NCBI GenBank assembly: GCA_900759455.1
Contig: CAAEVI010000056.1
Span: forward strand, 1 to 5,782
Direction: 5' to 3'
Length of the DNA stretch: 5,782 bases
DNA from: Erysipelotrichaceae bacterium
Lineage (GTDB): Bacteria; Bacillota_I; Bacilli_A; Erysipelotrichales; Erysipelotrichaceae
How positions within the stretch are numbered: position 1 is the stretch's first letter; every line of letters begins with the position of its first letter. Under the pieces are notes generated by a model. That model did not search any database and was not told the DNA's origin. It worked only from the letters and a program-made list of their open reading frames with translations. The translations under genes and the position numbers were made by a program. This document shows positions 1-5,496 of this stretch, piece by piece.

Positions 1-26
1 AATTATTACTTAACTGAAAGACAAAT

Positions 27-70
27 AAAAATGATGCATACCCGTTGATTTGGGTTTTTGCACCATTTTT
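27..70. terminator. Bidirectional hairpin with A/T flanks, probable intrinsic terminator
   Basis: Positions 27-38 (AAAAATGATGCA) pair with 59-70 (TGCACCATTTTT) over 12 positions with one exception, which is a G-U wobble when read leftward and an A-C mismatch when read rightward. Inside it ACCC (40-43) pairs with GGGT (52-55) around an 8-nt loop. Reading leftward the stem runs into a U-rich tract; reading rightward it is followed by TTTTTTG. It could end a rightward gene lying left of the window, or terminate or attenuate leftward transcripts from the promoter at 99-127. Confidence 0.5.
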
Positions 71-98
71 TGTTTTATAACGTCGAAAGACAGGTCTG

Positions 99-127
99 AT
101 TATAGAACTATTGAAATCATAATTCAA
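99..127 (-). promoter_or_regulatory. Candidate leftward sigma-A-type promoter
   Basis: On the minus strand TTGAAT (122-127) and a perfect TATAAT (99-104) are separated by 17 bp, the optimal spacing. Transcription would begin near position 92 and run left, out of the window. Only about 20 nt downstream it would meet the hairpin at 27-70. No ORF with a ribosome binding site follows inside the window, so the product could be a short RNA or the leader of a gene further left. The surroundings are very AT-rich, so a chance match is possible. Confidence 0.4.
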
Positions 128-177
128 ATGAAAAATAAAGAAATTTTTTTAGAGAATTAATAAAAAAAAACGGGGCA

Positions 178-194
178 AAAGCGGTAATCGCTTT
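178..194 (-). other. Small hairpin upstream of a long T tract (leftward)
   Basis: AAAGCG (178-183) and CGCTTT (189-194) form a perfect 6-bp inverted repeat with a 5-nt loop, lying next to the ktrA terminator. Read leftward it is followed by TTGCCCCG and then nine T residues (162-170). The T run starts about 7 nt after the stem, too far for a classical intrinsic terminator, but the hairpin may be a second, back-up terminator behind the one at 196-264. Confidence 0.3.
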
Positions 195-195
195 C

Positions 196-264
196 AAAAA
201 AAGCACTCACAGACGCCTTCCAATGTTTGGAAATCAAAACATGAAAAAGTCTCTTAAGTGCTTT
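196..264 (-). terminator. Compound terminator of the ktrBA operon
   Basis: Read leftward, about 30 nt after the ktrA stop codon, AAAGCACT (264 down to 257) pairs perfectly with AGTGCTTT (207 down to 200), which continues into seven T residues (202-196). Nested inside are a 4-bp step (249-252 with 211-214) and a perfect 6-bp innermost hairpin, TTCCAA (218-223) with TTGGAA (227-232), around a 3-nt loop. The outer stem plus U tract fits an intrinsic terminator, but the roughly 49-nt interior makes it longer than usual. Confidence 0.6.
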
Positions 265-293
265 ATTTTTGTAAATATGATCAAATGCGCAAA

Positions 294-950
294 CTAGGAG
301 TAATCTTCGATAAAATGGGAAACATTTGCTTCTCTTCCGATCACCGCAATCGTATCGCCTTCCTGCAGTACATCATCCGGAAGAACTTCAATGTCTGTTT
401 CATCATTATGACGGATAGCTATCACATTGAGCTTATAGCGTTTACGAAGGTCAAGCTCAAGGATAGTTTTGTTAATCATTTTCTTGCTTACCTCAATTTC
501 GATTATTTCTATATCCTTACCAATCGACAGATAGTCGACCAGGTTTTCACGCAGAATTTTCTTTGCCGTGCGCAAAGCCATATCGCGTTCCGGGTAAACG
601 ACAATTGCCCCTAAGCGTTTTAATACTTCCCCCTGCTCTGCACTGCTTGCCTTAGCAATGACATTCGGTACGCCTAAATTGAGGATGTTCAAGGTGACTA
701 AGATGCTGGTTTCAACACGGCTGCCGATACATACGACTGCCAGATCACAGTCCTGAATGCCAATATCTTCCAACACCTCTTTAGTGAGATTTTTTGCCAC
801 AAAAGCATATTCGCTGAAGTCGCGGAAAGCCCGTACCCGTTCTTCATCCATGTCAATGCCGATTACTTCGGCACCGCTTTGCGCCAGCTTTGTTGCCAAA
901 GGCATTCCAAAACGCCCCAGACCGATAACTGCATAAGTTTTTTTCTTCAT
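294..950 (-). CDS. ktrA: KtrA-type potassium uptake regulatory subunit (RCK domain protein)
   Basis: This 218-residue cytosolic protein is the regulatory ring subunit of a Ktr potassium transporter. The N-terminal RCK_N Rossmann domain (about residues 5-122) begins with the nucleotide-binding loop GLGRFG (10-15) and has an acidic stretch, GIDMDEE (31-37), at the end of the second strand, typical of NAD(H)/ATP/ADP-binding RCK domains. The family's PERDMALRTAK-type segment (120-130) leads into RCK_C (about 137-218). The length matches KtrA and KtrC (about 220) and not the roughly 450-residue two-repeat TrkA of Proteobacteria. In the family an octameric ring sits under a KtrB dimer; ATP favours opening and ADP closing, and RCK_C of several Firmicute homologues binds c-di-AMP, which inhibits uptake. 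Whether this protein does so cannot be read directly. It follows ktrB after 11 bp, with its ribosome binding site inside the ktrB stop region. It is the last gene of the operon. Confidence 0.93.
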   Translation of the reverse strand: MKKKTYAVIGLGRFGMPLATKLAQSGAEVIGIDMDEERVRAFRDFSEYAFVAKNLTKEVLEDIGIQDCDLAVVCIGSRVETSILVTLNILNLGVPNVIAKASSAEQGEVLKRLGAIVVYPERDMALRTAKKILRENLVDYLSIGKDIEIIEIEVSKKMINKTILELDLRKRYKLNVIAIRHNDETDIEVLPDDVLQEGDTIAVIGREANVSHFIEDYS

Positions 951-956
951 ACTATT

Positions 957-963
957 CTCCTTT
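957..963 (-). promoter_or_regulatory. ktrA ribosome binding site overlapping the ktrB stop
   Basis: AAAGGAG on the minus strand lies 6 nt before the ktrA ATG (950) and shares two bases with the ktrB TAA stop codon (962-964). This fixes the ktrA start and suggests translational coupling, keeping the pore and ring subunits in proportion. Confidence 0.8.
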
Positions 964-2278
964 AACCGATCGTTATATTTTCAGTTGTATACGATACTTC
1001 ACTAGGTTCCTTGAAGTTACCTAATGTAGCAATTGTAAGTGCGCCCAAACGTCCGACAAACATCGTAAGAATCAGAACAAATTTTGCTGCCGAACCAAGT
1101 TCCGGAGTAATGCCGGTAGAAAGACCGACAGTGCCAAAAGCTGAAACGCATTCAAATAAAATCTGCATGAATGAATACTCAGGTTCCAGTATGGAAATCA
1201 AGAATACCGAAAACGCAACAATACAGAAAGATAACAATGTTACCACGAATGCCTGCATGATCACACTTTCCGAGATTTTTCTTCGAAAGGCACCGTAGTG
1301 CTTGTTAAAAATGACACCTCGGATGACATTGCCCATGACAAAGACGGTACTTGTCTTGATACCTCCGCCAGTCGAACCAGGTGAAGCACCAATAAACATC
1401 AGCAGGACCAGGACAAATAATCCGGCATTGGTGAAATTACCGAGAGAATACGTCGAAAAACCGGCCGTACGTGCAGATACACTGTGGAAGAACGCTCCCA
1501 GCCATGTGATGTTTTCCGTGAGCTTCAATGCCACAGTTCCCAAAACAATCAGCAGTACACTCATTGAAATGACAACTTTAGAATGAAGCGTCAGTTTGCG
1601 AAAGCTTCGTTTTTTGATCACGTCCATGATTACAAGAAAACCGATTCCGCCAAAGATAATAAGAGCACATGTCACCAGATTTAAAAGAACGTCATTTTGA
1701 TAGGAAAGCAAATTTCGGTAACCGCCCAAAATGTCGAACCCGGCATTGTTAAAAGATGCAATCGAGTGGAAGATCGAAATGCCGATGGCATGAGGGATTG
1801 AATAATCTCTTACAAATGAAAAAAAGCTTAGAACAGCACCGCTGATTTCAAAGATCAAGGTCAGCTTTAAAACTGAGATGACAAGCCGTACCAGACCCCC
1901 GTAAGTATCGACATTCCATGACTCTTTGATCATTTTTCTTGCTTTGAATCCAACCCGTTTTCCTGCGGCCAAAATCAGTGAAACGCCCACACAGGTTACA
2001 CCGAGTCCGCCGATTTGAATCAAAGCTGCGACTACCCCACATCCAAACGCGGTAAAATGATCCGCGGTATCAATTGCAATCAAGCCGGTAACACAAACCG
2101 CACTTGTTGAAGTGAACAGAGCATCAATAAAAGAAACATGAACCCCATCACGAACTGAAATAGGCAGCATCAGTAAAACAGATCCGATCAGAATTACCAT
2201 AGCAAAACCCGTTGCTAATAGCCTTGGTGGTGATGAATGTTTGATCATCTTTTTCACCACTGCTAAGATCATATTCAT
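962..2278 (-). CDS. ktrB: KtrB/TrkH-family potassium-translocating membrane subunit
   Basis: With the start at 2278 this is a 438-residue integral membrane protein, the pore-forming subunit of a Ktr system. It shows the four M1-P-M2 repeats of the superfamily, with one filter glycine in each: VCVTGL (61-66, Gly65), FNNAGF (176-181, Gly180), SARTAGF (268-274, Gly273) and GTVGLS (382-387, Gly385). The glycine-rich gating loop GASPGSTGGG (297-306) lies in the third repeat, and FVGR (407-410) carries the conserved arginine of the last helix. The length fits KtrB (about 440-450) better than TrkH (about 480). Ktr systems take up K+, in many species with Na+ dependence; Na+ dependence cannot be judged here. 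ATG at 2278 is preferred because AAGGAG lies 9 nt upstream. An in-frame ATG at 2362 would add 28 hydrophilic residues, has no ribosome binding site and lies inside the leader. ktrA follows in the same operon, the reverse of the B. subtilis ktrAB order. Confidence 0.93.
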   Translation of the reverse strand: MNMILAVVKKMIKHSSPPRLLATGFAMVILIGSVLLMLPISVRDGVHVSFIDALFTSTSAVCVTGLIAIDTADHFTAFGCGVVAALIQIGGLGVTCVGVSLILAAGKRVGFKARKMIKESWNVDTYGGLVRLVISVLKLTLIFEISGAVLSFFSFVRDYSIPHAIGISIFHSIASFNNAGFDILGGYRNLLSYQNDVLLNLVTCALIIFGGIGFLVIMDVIKKRSFRKLTLHSKVVISMSVLLIVLGTVALKLTENITWLGAFFHSVSARTAGFSTYSLGNFTNAGLFVLVLLMFIGASPGSTGGGIKTSTVFVMGNVIRGVIFNKHYGAFRRKISESVIMQAFVVTLLSFCIVAFSVFLISILEPEYSFMQILFECVSAFGTVGLSTGITPELGSAAKFVLILTMFVGRLGALTIATLGNFKEPSEVSYTTENITIG

Positions 2279-2287
2279 TTTTCTAAT

Positions 2288-2293
2288 CTCCTT
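2288..2293 (-). promoter_or_regulatory. ktrB ribosome binding site that decides the start
   Basis: AAGGAG on the minus strand is placed 9 nt before ATG at 2278. No comparable sequence precedes the in-frame ATG at 2362, so the 438-residue form is chosen over the 466-residue form. Confidence 0.8.
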
Positions 2294-2317
2294 TTTACAA
2301 AAAAAGACAAATTCAGA

Positions 2318-2383
2318 AGAATCCGCCCGATGTAGTACATCTTTTGTGAATAATAACAGCATTGCACTAAAGTGACAGATTCT
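2318..2383 (-). other. Potentially structured 5' leader of ktrBA
   Basis: The predicted transcript has a leader of about 120 nt (2398-2279). In it AGAATCTG (2383 down to 2376) can pair with CGGATTCT (2325 down to 2318) over 8 bp with one G-U wobble, closing a 50-nt region. Inside are a perfect GATGT/ACATC hairpin with a 3-nt loop (2329-2341) and a small CACTAAAGTG repeat (2365-2374). It does not show the conserved GA-rich blocks of the c-di-AMP (ydaO) riboswitch that controls potassium genes in Bacillus, and no antiterminator/terminator switch is evident. Function is unknown and pairing by chance is possible. Confidence 0.3.
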
Positions 2384-2404
2384 ACCATTTTATTCGTCGT
2401 TACA

Positions 2405-2433
2405 ACCATATCATAATCAATTGTTGATGTCAA
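2405..2433 (-). promoter_or_regulatory. ktrBA promoter
   Basis: The minus strand has a perfect -35 TTGACA (2428-2433), a 17-bp spacer and a -10 TATGGT (2405-2410) preceded by TGA, which makes an extended -10 (TGnTATGGT). The start site would be near 2398. The spacer contains the inverted repeat ATCAA-TTG-TTGAT (2416-2428), a possible but unproven operator. Confidence 0.65.
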
Positions 2434-2481
2434 TATGAAACAAATACTTCTTGATATCTTTACGGGTATCTAAGATTACCC

Positions 2482-2528
2482 AAAAAAGACCTGCATTGTC
2501 ATTTTTTTGACAATAGACAGGCCTTTTT
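2482..2528. terminator. Strong bidirectional terminator after the metal-efflux operon
   Basis: AAAAAGACCTG (2483-2493) pairs with CAGGCCTTTTT (2518-2528) with one wobble, and after a small internal loop ATTGTCA (2495-2501) pairs perfectly with TGACAAT (2508-2514) around six T. Read leftward it starts 8 nt beyond the ATPase stop and ends in six T. It is symmetrical, so it would work in both directions, separating the metal operon from the ktr promoter. Confidence 0.85.
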
Positions 2529-2536
2529 ATATAGAA

Positions 2537-4405
2537 TCAGATTTTTAAGCAACGCATGGCGTTCATAACTGCAATCACCATGACTCCAACATCAGCGAAA
2601 ATGGCAAGCCACATGTTTGCAATGCCGAAGGCTCCTAGAATCAGGCAAACCAGTTTCACGAATAGTGCAAAAGCAATATTCTGATGCACAATTTGAAGCG
2701 TCTTTTTGGAAATACGCATCGCTAAGGCGATTTTAGAAGGATCATCATCCATCAACACAATATCGGCAGCTTCAATGGCGGCATCAGAACCAAGTCCACC
2801 CATTGCAATACCGATATCCGCTCTGGATAAGACTGGCGCATCATTGATCCCGTCTCCGACAAAGACAACTTTATCATTTCCGTAAGCCTGTTCCAAATAT
2901 GTTTCAACTTTTTCGACCTTGTCTGCCGGCAACAAAGCACCGTGAACTTCATCTATGCATAGTTCGGTTCCAATCTGCTTTACTACAGCTTCGTTGTCTC
3001 CGCTTAACAAAACCGTTTTTTTGATTCCCGCTGCTTTAAGCTGTCGGATCGCATCTGCAGATGTTGGCTTCAGACAATCGGAAATGACGATAAAACCTAA
3101 ATACTGATGATCAAGGGCAACATAGACCAAAGTGCCTTTCTGTTTAACTGGAGGAAGTGACAGATTCATGGAAGACATCAATCTCCTGTTTCCTATACTT
3201 ACCTGATGTCCGTTGACAGTAGCATTAATTCCCATTCCCGCTGTTTCCGTGATATTGCATACAAGCGTTCGGTCAATCTGTTTTCCGTAAGCTTTTCGAA
3301 TGGACTGTGCAATTGGGTGAGTAGATCCGCTTTCGGCATAAGCAGCATAAAACAAAAGTGTATCCTCATCAGCCATCGCAGCATGAATTTCACTGACTTC
3401 AAATACTCCCTTTGTCAGTGTTCCTGTTTTATCGAACAGAAAGATCTTCGCATCGGAAAGAATTTCAAGATAATTGGATCCTTTCACCAGTATTCCTTTG
3501 GAAGATGCACAACCGATTCCTCCAAAAAAGCTTAATGGAATCGAGATGACTAAGGCACAAGGGCAGCTGATAACGAGGAAAGTCAGTGCTCGGATAATCC
3601 ATACATTCCATTGCGGCGATTGATGCAAAAGCACGGAAAACAATGGCGGCAGGAAAGCCAAAGCCAAAGCACTATAGCATACGATCGGTGTATAGTATCT
3701 TGCAAATTTAGTTATGAAGTTTTCGGATCTTGATTTTTTCATACTTGAATTTTCGACAAGATCTAATATTTTTGATACTGTGGAGTCTTCAAAATTTTTT
3801 GTCGTCTGTATCTCCAGGACGCCGCTTAAATTAATACATCCGCTGATGACGGTATCATCTTTTTTGACGGTCCGCGGTACACTTTCACCGGTCAAAGCAG
3901 ATGTGTTTAAGGTGCTGCTGCCATCCATGATCACTCCGTCAATCGGTATCCTTTCACCAGGTTGAACAACAATCCGTGTTCCGATCTCGATTTCATCAGG
4001 ATCAATCTGCTTAAGTTCTCCGTCAATCATAACGTTCGCATAATCGGGCCGGATATCCATTAAAGCCGCAATGTTCCGTCTGCTTTTTCCAACAGCAACG
4101 CTTTGAAAAAGTTCTCCAATCTGATAAAACAACATGACTGCAACACCTTCAAGATATTCCTGAAGAAAGATGGCTCCTATAGTCGCTACAGCCATCAAAA
4201 AATTTTCATCAAATACTTGCCTGTGAAGAATTCCCTTTATGGCCTTGCGAAGAATATCATAACCGATGATCAAATAGACGGCCAATAACAGCACTGACTG
4301 CTGCACTGCAGTGATCCAGTGCATATGAGCGGCAGCGCTAATCACAATCAGCAATAAAACGCTGGCAATGATACGATACAGAACATTTTTTTGTCTCTTG
4401 TTCAT
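2537..4405 (-). CDS. cadA: P1B-2 type heavy-metal (Zn/Cd/Pb) exporting ATPase, without N-terminal HMA domain
   Basis: This 622-residue P-type ATPase would pump divalent soft metals out across the cytoplasmic membrane. Eight membrane segments are visible (about 8-27, 32-51, 67-82, 86-103, 235-260, 269-295, 575-593, 598-617). The actuator TGES is at 172-175, the metal site CPC at 281-283, the phosphorylated Asp325 in DKTGT (325-329), the nucleotide-domain HP at 363-364, SGDN at 468-471 and the hinge GDGINDAP at 517-524. Lys584 in the seventh helix and Asp605 in the eighth match the ZntA/CadA transport-site residues that mark P1B-2 pumps for Zn2+, Cd2+ and Pb2+; Cu+ pumps have a different set there. 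The protein starts almost directly at the first helix, so the usual N-terminal HMA domain is missing; it is encoded separately just upstream. AAGGAGG 9 nt before ATG fixes the start. Cd versus Zn preference cannot be told from sequence, so the symbol is approximate. Confidence 0.92.
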   Translation of the reverse strand: MNKRQKNVLYRIIASVLLLIVISAAAHMHWITAVQQSVLLLAVYLIIGYDILRKAIKGILHRQVFDENFLMAVATIGAIFLQEYLEGVAVMLFYQIGELFQSVAVGKSRRNIAALMDIRPDYANVMIDGELKQIDPDEIEIGTRIVVQPGERIPIDGVIMDGSSTLNTSALTGESVPRTVKKDDTVISGCINLSGVLEIQTTKNFEDSTVSKILDLVENSSMKKSRSENFITKFARYYTPIVCYSALALAFLPPLFSVLLHQSPQWNVWIIRALTFLVISCPCALVISIPLSFFGGIGCASSKGILVKGSNYLEILSDAKIFLFDKTGTLTKGVFEVSEIHAAMADEDTLLFYAAYAESGSTHPIAQSIRKAYGKQIDRTLVCNITETAGMGINATVNGHQVSIGNRRLMSSMNLSLPPVKQKGTLVYVALDHQYLGFIVISDCLKPTSADAIRQLKAAGIKKTVLLSGDNEAVVKQIGTELCIDEVHGALLPADKVEKVETYLEQAYGNDKVVFVGDGINDAPVLSRADIGIAMGGLGSDAAIEAADIVLMDDDPSKIALAMRISKKTLQIVHQNIAFALFVKLVCLILGAFGIANMWLAIFADVGVMVIAVMNAMRCLKI

Positions 4406-4414
4406 ATTGCAATG

Positions 4415-4421
4415 CCTCCTT
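4415..4421 (-). promoter_or_regulatory. ATPase ribosome binding site overlapping the HMA stop
   Basis: The minus strand reads TAAGGAGG at 4422-4415: the TAA that ends the HMA gene is also the beginning of the ATPase Shine-Dalgarno, 9 nt before its ATG at 4405. This suggests that ribosomes finishing the HMA protein reinitiate on the ATPase. Confidence 0.8.
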
Positions 4422-4638
4422 AAAAGAATATTTCGCAGTCAGATTCTACCTTTTTACAGTTTTTTGCTGCACGGCGCATAACTTCGTCTATATCTGCACC
4501 GTCCTCAAATTCTACCTTTAATTTTAAAGTCATGAAGCTGAGCACTGCATTTTTTACTCCTTCGGTCTTTTTTACAGCATCTTCCATCTTTGCGGCACAA
4601 TTTGCACAATCTACTTCTACATTATAAGTTTTTTTCAT
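4420..4638 (-). CDS. Free-standing HMA domain protein (metal-binding partner of the ATPase)
   Basis: This is a single ferredoxin-like heavy-metal-associated domain of 72 residues. The metal loop is DCANC (10-14): Asp10, Cys11 and Cys14 correspond to the DCxxC ligands of the N-terminal domain of ZntA-type zinc/cadmium/lead pumps, whereas copper chaperones usually have MTCxxC or MxCxxC. Two further cysteines (Cys61 and Cys68, the latter in DCEIFF at the C-terminus) could add ligands. There is no signal peptide or membrane segment, so it should be cytosolic. AAAGGA lies 9 nt before ATG 4638. It sits 17 bp after the repressor gene and 14 bp before an ATPase that lacks this domain, so it probably delivers metal to the pump or regulates it in trans. 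The two frames differ and each gene has its own ribosome binding site, so this is a real split and not a fresh frameshift. A copZ-like copper chaperone role is less likely given DCxxC. Confidence 0.85.
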   Translation of the reverse strand: MKKTYNVEVDCANCAAKMEDAVKKTEGVKNAVLSFMTLKLKVEFEDGADIDEVMRRAAKNCKKVESDCEIFF

Positions 4639-4655
4639 ATGTGTTCTTCCTTTCT

Positions 4656-5033
4656 CTATTCTTCCACATGTTCCATGCCCATTGAAATCATATTGCGAAC
4701 ATGATCATCATCGAGCGAATAAAAGATAATTTTACCATTACGGCGAAATTTAACGAGCTTGGAATCTTTCAAGATTCTAAGCTGATGTGAAACAGCCGAT
4801 TGACTTAATCCCAGGATCTGTGCAATATCACCTACGCACAGTTCGCTTTCCAGCAAAGCATATAATATTTTGATACGAGTTGTATCACCAAATACTTTAA
4901 ATAATTCGGCAAGATCATAAAGGTATTCATCTTCCGGCTGTGTTTCCAATACTCTTTTGACAACATCTTCATGTACAGCCAAAAAATCACTGTTTGCATC
5001 AGATGTCATTTTTGTCTGTTTATCCTCACTCAT
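4656..5033 (-). CDS. ArsR/SmtB-family metal-responsive repressor, zinc-sensor-like
   Basis: This 125-residue dimeric winged-helix repressor should release DNA when it binds metal, switching on the efflux genes behind it. The helix-turn-helix spans about 67-91 (GDIAQILGLSQSAVSHQL), followed by the beta wing (about 93-107). The alpha5 zinc site of SmtB/CzrA is complete: Asp109, His111, His122 and Glu125 have the same 2-11-3 spacing as Asp104, His106, His117 and Glu120 of SmtB, and Glu125 is the last residue. At the alpha3 position it has ELCVGD (64-69, Cys66) in place of the ELCVCD of cadmium sensor CadC, and the N-terminal arm has no cysteine, only His21. So a CadC-type Cd/Pb thiolate site is not present and Zn(II) (possibly Co(II)) is the likely inducer. 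It is first in the operon, so autoregulated. AAAGGAG lies 7 nt before ATG 5033. Confidence 0.9.
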   Translation of the reverse strand: MSEDKQTKMTSDANSDFLAVHEDVVKRVLETQPEDEYLYDLAELFKVFGDTTRIKILYALLESELCVGDIAQILGLSQSAVSHQLRILKDSKLVKFRRNGKIIFYSLDDDHVRNMISMGMEHVEE

Positions 5034-5051
5034 TCAATCACTCCTTTGAAT

Positions 5052-5071
5052 ATATGAACATCTTTACATAT
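5052..5071. promoter_or_regulatory. Probable ArsR/SmtB operator of the metal operon
   Basis: The 20-bp imperfect palindrome has half-sites ATATGAACA and its partner TTTACATAT; 7 of 10 positions are symmetrical, with outer ATATG/CATAT perfect. The ATATGAA-type half-site resembles operators of SmtB/CzrA/CadC-family repressors. It lies right after the -10 and covers the predicted start site near 5068, where a bound repressor would block transcription. Assignment to the adjacent repressor is inferred from position. Confidence 0.7.
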
Positions 5072-5074
5072 GTA

Positions 5075-5103
5075 ATTATATAAAAGTGTTTCTGTTCTGT
5101 CAA
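5075..5103 (-). promoter_or_regulatory. Consensus promoter of the repressor-HMA-ATPase operon
   Basis: The minus strand carries TTGACA (5098-5103) and TATAAT (5075-5080), both perfect matches to the sigma-A consensus, with a 17-bp spacer. Such a strong core promoter fits a repressor-controlled operon that must respond quickly. No other promoter is evident between the three genes. Confidence 0.85.
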
Positions 5104-5132
5104 TGACTTTCTTTTTATGAAAAAAAACAAAG

Positions 5133-5155
5133 AAAAAGCCCGCCTTGCGGCGAAC
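5133..5155 (-). terminator. Intrinsic terminator of the HU gene
   Basis: Read leftward, 21 nt after the HU stop, GTTCGCC (5155 down to 5149) pairs with GGCGGGC (5144 down to 5138) over 7 bp with two G-U pairs, closed by a stable GCAA (GNRA) tetraloop and followed by TTTTT and more T-rich sequence. It lies about 30 bp upstream of the metal-operon -35 box and keeps the two units apart. Confidence 0.85.
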
Positions 5156-5176
5156 TTAAAACCTCATGTCTGATTT

Positions 5177-5461
5177 TTATTTTACAGCATCTTTTAATGA
5201 TTTGCTTGCTTTGAATTTCGGAGCTTTAGAAGCAGGAATAGGCATTTTTTCTTTAGTAGCCGGATTGATGCCCATACGAGCAGGGCGTTCAGTAACTTCG
5301 AACTTTCCAAAACCTGCAATATCAGCTTTTCCGCCTTCTGCCAATACAGCGGCGATTTCATCAAATACAGTATCTACAGCGACTGTCGCATTTTTTTTGC
5401 TTGTATTCAGCTTTTCTGCAACACTTTCAACTAACGCTTTTTTGTTAATTATTTTGTCCAT
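5177..5461 (-). CDS. hup: HU-type nucleoid DNA-binding protein
   Basis: This 94-residue basic protein is a bacterial HU homologue, which binds and bends DNA as a dimer and compacts the nucleoid. The N-terminal helices (about 1-42) form the dimer core. The family signature runs from GFGKFEV (50-56) through ERPARMG to INPAT (65-69), where Pro67 corresponds to the intercalating Pro63 at the tip of the DNA-binding arm of B. subtilis HBsu (numbering shifted by four). The end, PKFKASKSLKDAVK, matches the usual PxFKxGKxLKDAV tail. There is no sign of an IHF subunit: the general HU signature and the spoIVA neighbour fit the HBsu orthologue. GGAGG lies about 9 nt before ATG 5461. It is transcribed alone, with its own promoter and terminator. 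It is likely highly expressed, judging from the strong ribosome binding site and terminator. Confidence 0.95.
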   Translation of the reverse strand: MDKIINKKALVESVAEKLNTSKKNATVAVDTVFDEIAAVLAEGGKADIAGFGKFEVTERPARMGINPATKEKMPIPASKAPKFKASKSLKDAVK

Positions 5462-5496
5462 AGTATATTACCTCCATGCATTGTAAATACATGAAT

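Noticed and set aside
1..48. Open rightward frame from the left edge to TGA (46-48), 15 codons, as the tail of an upstream gene
   Set aside because: The fragment is too short to recognise, and its stop would lie inside the hairpin at 27-70, which is unlikely for a real gene end. It cannot be excluded without the flanking sequence.
13..66. Leftward mini-ORF (ATG at 66) downstream of the 99-127 promoter
   Set aside because: It has no ribosome binding site, lies within the hairpin and has fewer than 20 codons.
258..614. Plus-strand 118-codon ORF opposite ktrA
   Set aside because: It overlaps a clear ktrA gene on the other strand, has no ribosome binding site or recognisable domain, and its start lies in the terminator stem. 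It is a shadow frame.
2279..2362. N-terminal extension of KtrB by 28 residues
   Set aside because: There is no Shine-Dalgarno before ATG 2362, the extra residues are hydrophilic and unlike the family, and AAGGAG sits properly before ATG 2278.
2279..2398. c-di-AMP (ydaO/yuaA) riboswitch before ktrB
   Set aside because: It was considered because this class controls potassium genes in Bacillus, but its conserved sequence blocks and terminator stem are not visible, and the leader is shorter than is typical.
4405..4440. Frameshift splitting one HMA-ATPase gene in two
   Set aside because: The ATPase frame has a stop codon at 4439-4441 just upstream, the HMA protein ends in a natural-looking tail, and the ATPase has its own well-placed AAGGAGG. 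The split therefore looks established.
5166..5486. Plus-strand 106-codon ORF opposite the HU gene
   Set aside because: It is the antisense frame of HU, with no family resemblance and no ribosome binding site.
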